Shown one piece after another: positions 60,135-64,000 of a stretch of 64,000 nucleotides of DNA. Origin of the DNA: Delphinapterus leucas (taxonomy: Eukaryota; Chordata; Mammalia; Artiodactyla; Monodontidae); the NCBI RefSeq assembly GCF_002288925.2, contig NW_022098050.1, positions 7,143,361 through 7,207,360 on the forward strand. Direction: 5' to 3'. The notes beneath the pieces were generated by a model that worked only from the letters and a program-made list of their open reading frames with translations, made no database searches and was not told the origin of the DNA. How positions within the stretch are numbered: position 1 is the first letter of the stretch; each line of letters starts with the position of its first letter. Position numbers and translations under genes: made by a program.

Positions 60135-62288
60135 AAAAATTCTTTTTAGTTTTAATTTTTTGCAGGATAAAAGTTAAACCTATGATTTTTATATACAACT
60201 GCTTTAATTATACAAATTAAAGTATTACCGTGATAGTTTACATGAGAAGGAGATTCTACCTGTAAATGGAAATCCATAGAATGCACAACTTTTTTCTCCT
60301 TTTGAAAACTTGTTTTCTTGTACATGTGTTATATGGTGAACATTTTGCATAAGATTTGTTTGCCAAATGAGTTAACTTTTAAAAAATACCTATCTGTACT
60401 TCCCTTTTTTAAAAAAGTATTTAAATTTTATATTGGAGTATAGTTGATTTACAATGTTGCGTTAGTTTCAGGTGTATAGCAAAGCGATTTAGTTATACAT
60501 ATATCTCTCCTTTTTCAGATTCTTTTCCCATATAGGTTATTACAGATTACTGAGTAAAGTTCCCTGTGCTAGTAGGTCCTTGTTGATTATCTATTTTATA
60601 TATAGTAGTGTGTATATGTTAATCTCAACCTCCTAATTTATTCCTTTCCTTTGGTAACCATGAGTTTGTTTTCTATGTCTGTGGGTCTATTTATGTTTTG
60701 TATATAAGTTCATTTGCATCATTTTTTAATATTCCACACATAAGTGATATCATATGATATTTGTCTTTCTCTGTCCATGTTGCTGAAAATGGCATTCTTT
60801 CTGTCTTTTTTTATGGCTGAGTAATATTCCATTGTATATATACACACTACATCTTCTTTATCCATTTGTCTGTAGATGGACATTTAGGTTGCTTCCATGT
60901 CTTGGCTATTATAAATAGTGCTGCAATGAACATTGGGGTGCATGTATCTTTTCGAATTATGTTTTTCTCTGAGTATATGCCCAGGAGTGAGATTGCAGGA
61001 TCATATGGTAGCTCTATTTTTAGTTTTTTAAGGAAACTACATACTGTTCTCCATAGTGGCTGTACCAACTTACATTCAATACGCTAGCAACAAAAGATCA
61101 AAAAGAGAAATTACAGCAACAATCCCATTTACCATCACATCAAAAAGAATAAAATACATAGGAATAAACCTACCTAAGGAGGCAAAAGACCTGTACTCTG
61201 AAAACTATAAGAAAAGAAATCGAAGATGACACAAACAGATGGAAAGATATACTGTGTTCTTGGATTGGAAGAATCAATATTGTCAAAATGTCTATACTGT
61301 CCAAGGCAATCTACAGATTCAATGCAATCCCTATCAAATTACCAATGGCATTTTTTACAGAACTAGTTCAAAAAATTTTTTTAATTTGTATGGAAACACA
61401 GAAAATTCCAAATAGCCAAAGCAATCTTGAGAAAGAAATACAGAGCTGGAGGAATCAGGGTCCGTGACTTCAGACTATACTACAAAGCTATAGTAATCAA
61501 AACAGTATGGTACTGGCACAAAAACAAAAATACAGATCAATGGAACAGGATAGAAAGCCCAGAAATAAACCCAAGCACCTATGGTCAATTAATCTACAGC
61601 AAAGGAGGCAAGACTATACAGTGGAGAAAGGAGAGTCTCTTCAATAAGTGGTTCTGGGAAAACTGGACAGCTATATATAAAAGAATGAAATTAGAACATT
61701 CTCTAACACCGTACGCAAAAATAAACTCAAAATGGATTAAAGACATAAATGTAAGACCGGATACTATAAAACTCCTAGAGGAAAACATAGGCAGAACACT
61801 CTTTGACATAAATCACAGAAATATCTTTTTGGATCTGTCTACTAGAGTAATGGAAATAAAAACAAAAATAAACAAATGGGACCTAACTAAACTTAAAAGC
61901 TTTTGCACAGCAAAAAGAACCCCATAAACAAAACAAAAAGACAGCCAACAGAATGGGACAAAATATTTGCAAACAATGTGACCGACAAGGGATTAATTTA
62001 CAAAATATACAAAAAGCTTATACAGCTCAATATCAAAAAAACAAACAACCCAATCAAATAAATGGGTAGAAGATCTAAATAGACATTTCTCCAAAGAAGA
62101 CGTACAGATGGCCAAAAGGCACATGAAAAGTTGCTCAACATCGCTAATTATCAGAGAAATGAAAATCAAAACTACAGCGAGGTATCACCTTAACACGGTC
62201 AGCATGGCCATCATCACAAAGTCTACAAACAATAAATGCTGGAGCGGGTGTGGAGATAAAAGGAACCCTCCTACACTGTTGGTGGGAA
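60135..62288 (-). mobile_element. 5'-inverted L1 with probable 3' transduction
   Basis: Three parts between a perfect 15-bp TSD tgtaccttgtcttta (60120-60134 and 62289-62303). 60135-60409: non-L1 DNA, read as 3' flank carried along. About 60410-61077: antisense L1 3' end (tattggagtatagttgattt ... gtggctgtaccaacttacat). About 61083-62288: sense-oriented upstream L1 ORF2, ending 'acactgttggtgggaatg', exactly where the antisense part begins. This is the arrangement twin priming produces. Confidence 0.85.
61427..61927 (+). pseudogene. L1 ORF2 fragment in the inverted arm
   Basis: A 166-codon frame of L1 ORF2p sequence between the RT and the C terminus: [73 protein letters not shown] and [19 protein letters not shown]. 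It lacks endonuclease and RT catalytic parts, has no own promoter, and is inverted relative to the L1 3' end. The frame ends at a stop at 61925; related sequence continues in another frame at 62108-62332 ([20 protein letters not shown]). It is well preserved compared with the copy at 11692, so this L1 is younger. Confidence 0.94.
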
Positions 62289-62309
62289 TGTACCTTGTCT
62301 TTACTATTT

Positions 62310-62935
62310 CAGTGCATATGGGTCCCACTTAACGATTATCAGCATGTGTATTTCATTGCCTGGGGTCTTTCTCTGGTTGTCAGAGCCCTCTTGCCTGCGT
62401 GTAGGAAATCTCAGAAGTGATGGAAATTAATGTTCCTTAGGTGCAGCCCTCAATCATGATTGACAGGAGCAGGTAAAAAACAGCCCACCAGGGGCTTCCC
62501 TGGTGGCACACTGGTTGAGAGTCCACCTGCCGATGCAGGGGACACGGGTGCGTGCCCCGGTCCGGGAAGATCCCACGTGCCGCGGAACGGCTAGGCCCCG
62601 TGAGCCATGGCCGCTGAGCCTGCGCGTCCGGAGCCTGTGCTCCGCAACGGGAGAGGCCACAACAGTGAGAGGCCCGCATACCGCAAAAACAAACAAACAA
62701 ACAAACAAAAACAGCCCACCTCCCTCCCTCTCTACACTGGCTCTCGTAGGTCCCCACTGGATGAAGCCCAGTGTAGTTGGCTTGATAATGGAGCTTTTAT
62801 AGGCTGTCTTGTTTTTCCCTGTCTCACTTCCCTACTCTTTTGTGGGTGTTTTCAAAGATTATTTCCCAAATAAAGTACTTGTGCTCTGATCCTTATCTCA
62901 AGGTCTCCTGGGGAACTCAAGCCCAATCTGTTGGG
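62310..62935 (+). mobile_element. LTR-like repeat split by a CHR SINE
   Basis: The left part ends 'gcaggtaaaaaacagcccac'; after the SINE it continues 'ctccctccctctctacactg' to an AATAAA-bearing end 'tcccaaataaagtacttgtg', 'ctcctggggaactcaagccc'. It shares its end with 50130-50490. Family unresolved (ERVL/MaLR style). Confidence 0.5.
62490..62706 (+). mobile_element. CHR SINE, short cetacean form
   Basis: Sense copy: 'ggggcttccctggtggcaca', 'cgtgccccggtccgggaaga', 'tgagcctgcgcgtccggagc', 'gagaggcccgcataccgc', then a (caaa)n tail. Perfect 14-bp TSD aaaaacagcccacc at 62476-62489 and 62707-62720. Low divergence and intact TSD indicate a relatively young insertion. Confidence 0.96.
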
Positions 62936-64000
62936 AGAAACAGACATAGTGATAAGTGTGAAGAGTGCTACAAGGAGAATTACAATTTGCTTCAACCTCA
63001 ATCTTTCTGCTTAATTTTCTGTGTGACATTCAGGATCCTTTGTCATGAAGAAGAAGAGAAATAAGTAAAGAAGTACTTGTTTTGCTATATACAATACAGC
63101 AAAGAAGTTTCACTGCTTTATTGAAAAAGGAGAAATACAATTAGGAATCCAGCTAAGAGCATGATGCCTCTGTCCTCTGTGTGGAGCAGGTTGGGCATAA
63201 TTCTGAAGTGCATGGCAGAATCTGGTGAGGTGTGGGGTTACCGGGCTCCACTAGCCACAAGAAGAGGGTAAATGTGGGTCACATTTTTAAAGACTTCTGT
63301 GATGGATTCAATAATCTTAAACACACATTTGATAACTTGATATGCAGAGTTCTTTGTTAGCCTTTAAAACTAAAAACAAAAGGACCAAAAGTAATAGAAT
63401 TCGGACGAAAGAAAACTCATCTCCCAGGCTGTTGCTAACCATTACAAAGTGGTTTCCTTACGTTGATAGCAACAAGCCACTAGCTGCCAAATTATTTATT
63501 ACAGTGTAACAGCTGCAATTCTATGGATGCATTTCCTAAAATCCCTTAAGCTTTCTTTCAAATACTGATTTTAACAGCATCAGTGATTGTCTCTGTTGAG
63601 TAGTCCAGCATATAGTGAGCCGTACTGTTTATCTTTAGCTGGAGCTCAGAAAACGTGACTTAAGCAATGCAAAGGAAAGCCATCTTGTTTGAGGCACACT
63701 GGCTCAAATCACTGCTCCTCTGTTAGGCTGCTATTTACTTAAGTGTGGAAACAGCACTGCGGAGCAGAAATGGAAAGTAGGACATAAACTCCCCTTTCCA
63801 TCCCTGTTCTCCATTCCCAACCCCTCTGGCACAGAGGACCTCCGTGCCTCATGAAACAGGGGAAAGAGGTGCTAATAGCATTGGGGGCAAACTGCACTCA
63901 AAATCTCAGCCACTGTGGACTGGTGTTTCATTTCCTTCCCTCTTGGCTGGAGGAGAGTGCCGTCCCAGGTATCTACCAGGCTGGGAGGAGGGCTCGAGGA
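62936..64000. other. Repeat-free end of window
   Basis: No recognised transposon or gene in the last kilobase. The part from about 63390 to 63720 is compositionally even, with many octamer-like and A/T-core motifs (ggttgctaaccattac-type sequence, atttgcat-like cores), giving the impression of conserved non-coding DNA. No splice or coding signal seen. Confidence 0.4.

Noticed and set aside
60395..60410. Alternative left TSD directly beside the L1 end (tgtacttcccttttt)
   Set aside because: It matches the right flank only loosely, whereas the repeat at 60120-60134 matches 15 of 15.
62490..62706. tRNA gene in the SINE head
   Set aside because: The CHR head is tRNA-derived and keeps A/B-box-like parts, but it does not fold as an intact tRNA and recurs in every SINE copy.

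Overview
This is a stretch of mammalian nuclear DNA, almost certainly from a cetacean (whale or dolphin). The main evidence is ten tRNA-derived CHR-type SINEs. Six are a short form (about 190-235 bp, ending in ...taccgc plus an A-tail), which matches the internally deleted CHR class I know from cetaceans. Four are the long form (about 330-370 bp, ending in ...aacgcagccaaaa) shared more widely among whales, hippos and ruminants. L1 3' ends of cetartiodactyl type (ctccaataaag...) are also present. I saw no BovB or Bov-tA elements, which argues against a ruminant.

I found no protein-coding gene, functional RNA gene or CpG island that I can support. The open frames of 60-200 codons lie in SINEs, in decayed L1 reverse-transcriptase sequence, in simple repeats or in unremarkable unique DNA. 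The window reads as intergenic or deep intronic sequence, and most of what can be annotated is a layered record of transposition.

Layout. 1-3635: an L2 end and an old plus-strand L1 split by an MLT1-type LTR. 5258-8570: a young CHR SINE, a short L1 3' end with a clean target-site duplication (TSD), two old LTRs and a long CHR SINE. 9350-14765: stacked minus-strand L1 remnants plus an old DNA transposon. 14768-17460: a Tigger-like fragment, an LTR split by a CHR SINE and another LTR-like end. 20088-26540: a long CHR SINE, a split L2, two hAT-type elements and a MIR. 27430-36560: about 9 kb of antisense L1 that has received four short SINEs, one long SINE and, inside that SINE's tail, a further L1. 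38395-38965: an old L1 end, followed by a short interstitial telomeric array near 39546. 41614-50490: MaLR-type LTRs, MIR, L2, a clean minus L1 and simple repeats. 50810-54990: a repeat-poor block. 56670-59113: an MLT1-type LTR, a MIR and a CG/TG tract. 60120-62303: an L1 insertion with a 5' inversion and a probable 270-bp 3' transduction. 62310-62935: an LTR-like element split by a young SINE.

The best observations are structural: the L1 at 60120-62303, the three-level nest at 34566-35652, the telomeric repeat near 39550, and candidate conserved non-coding blocks around 54000 and 63400-63720. Repeat family names come from remembered consensus sequences without a library search, so subfamily labels are provisional. 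I did not find an undescribed molecular system here.
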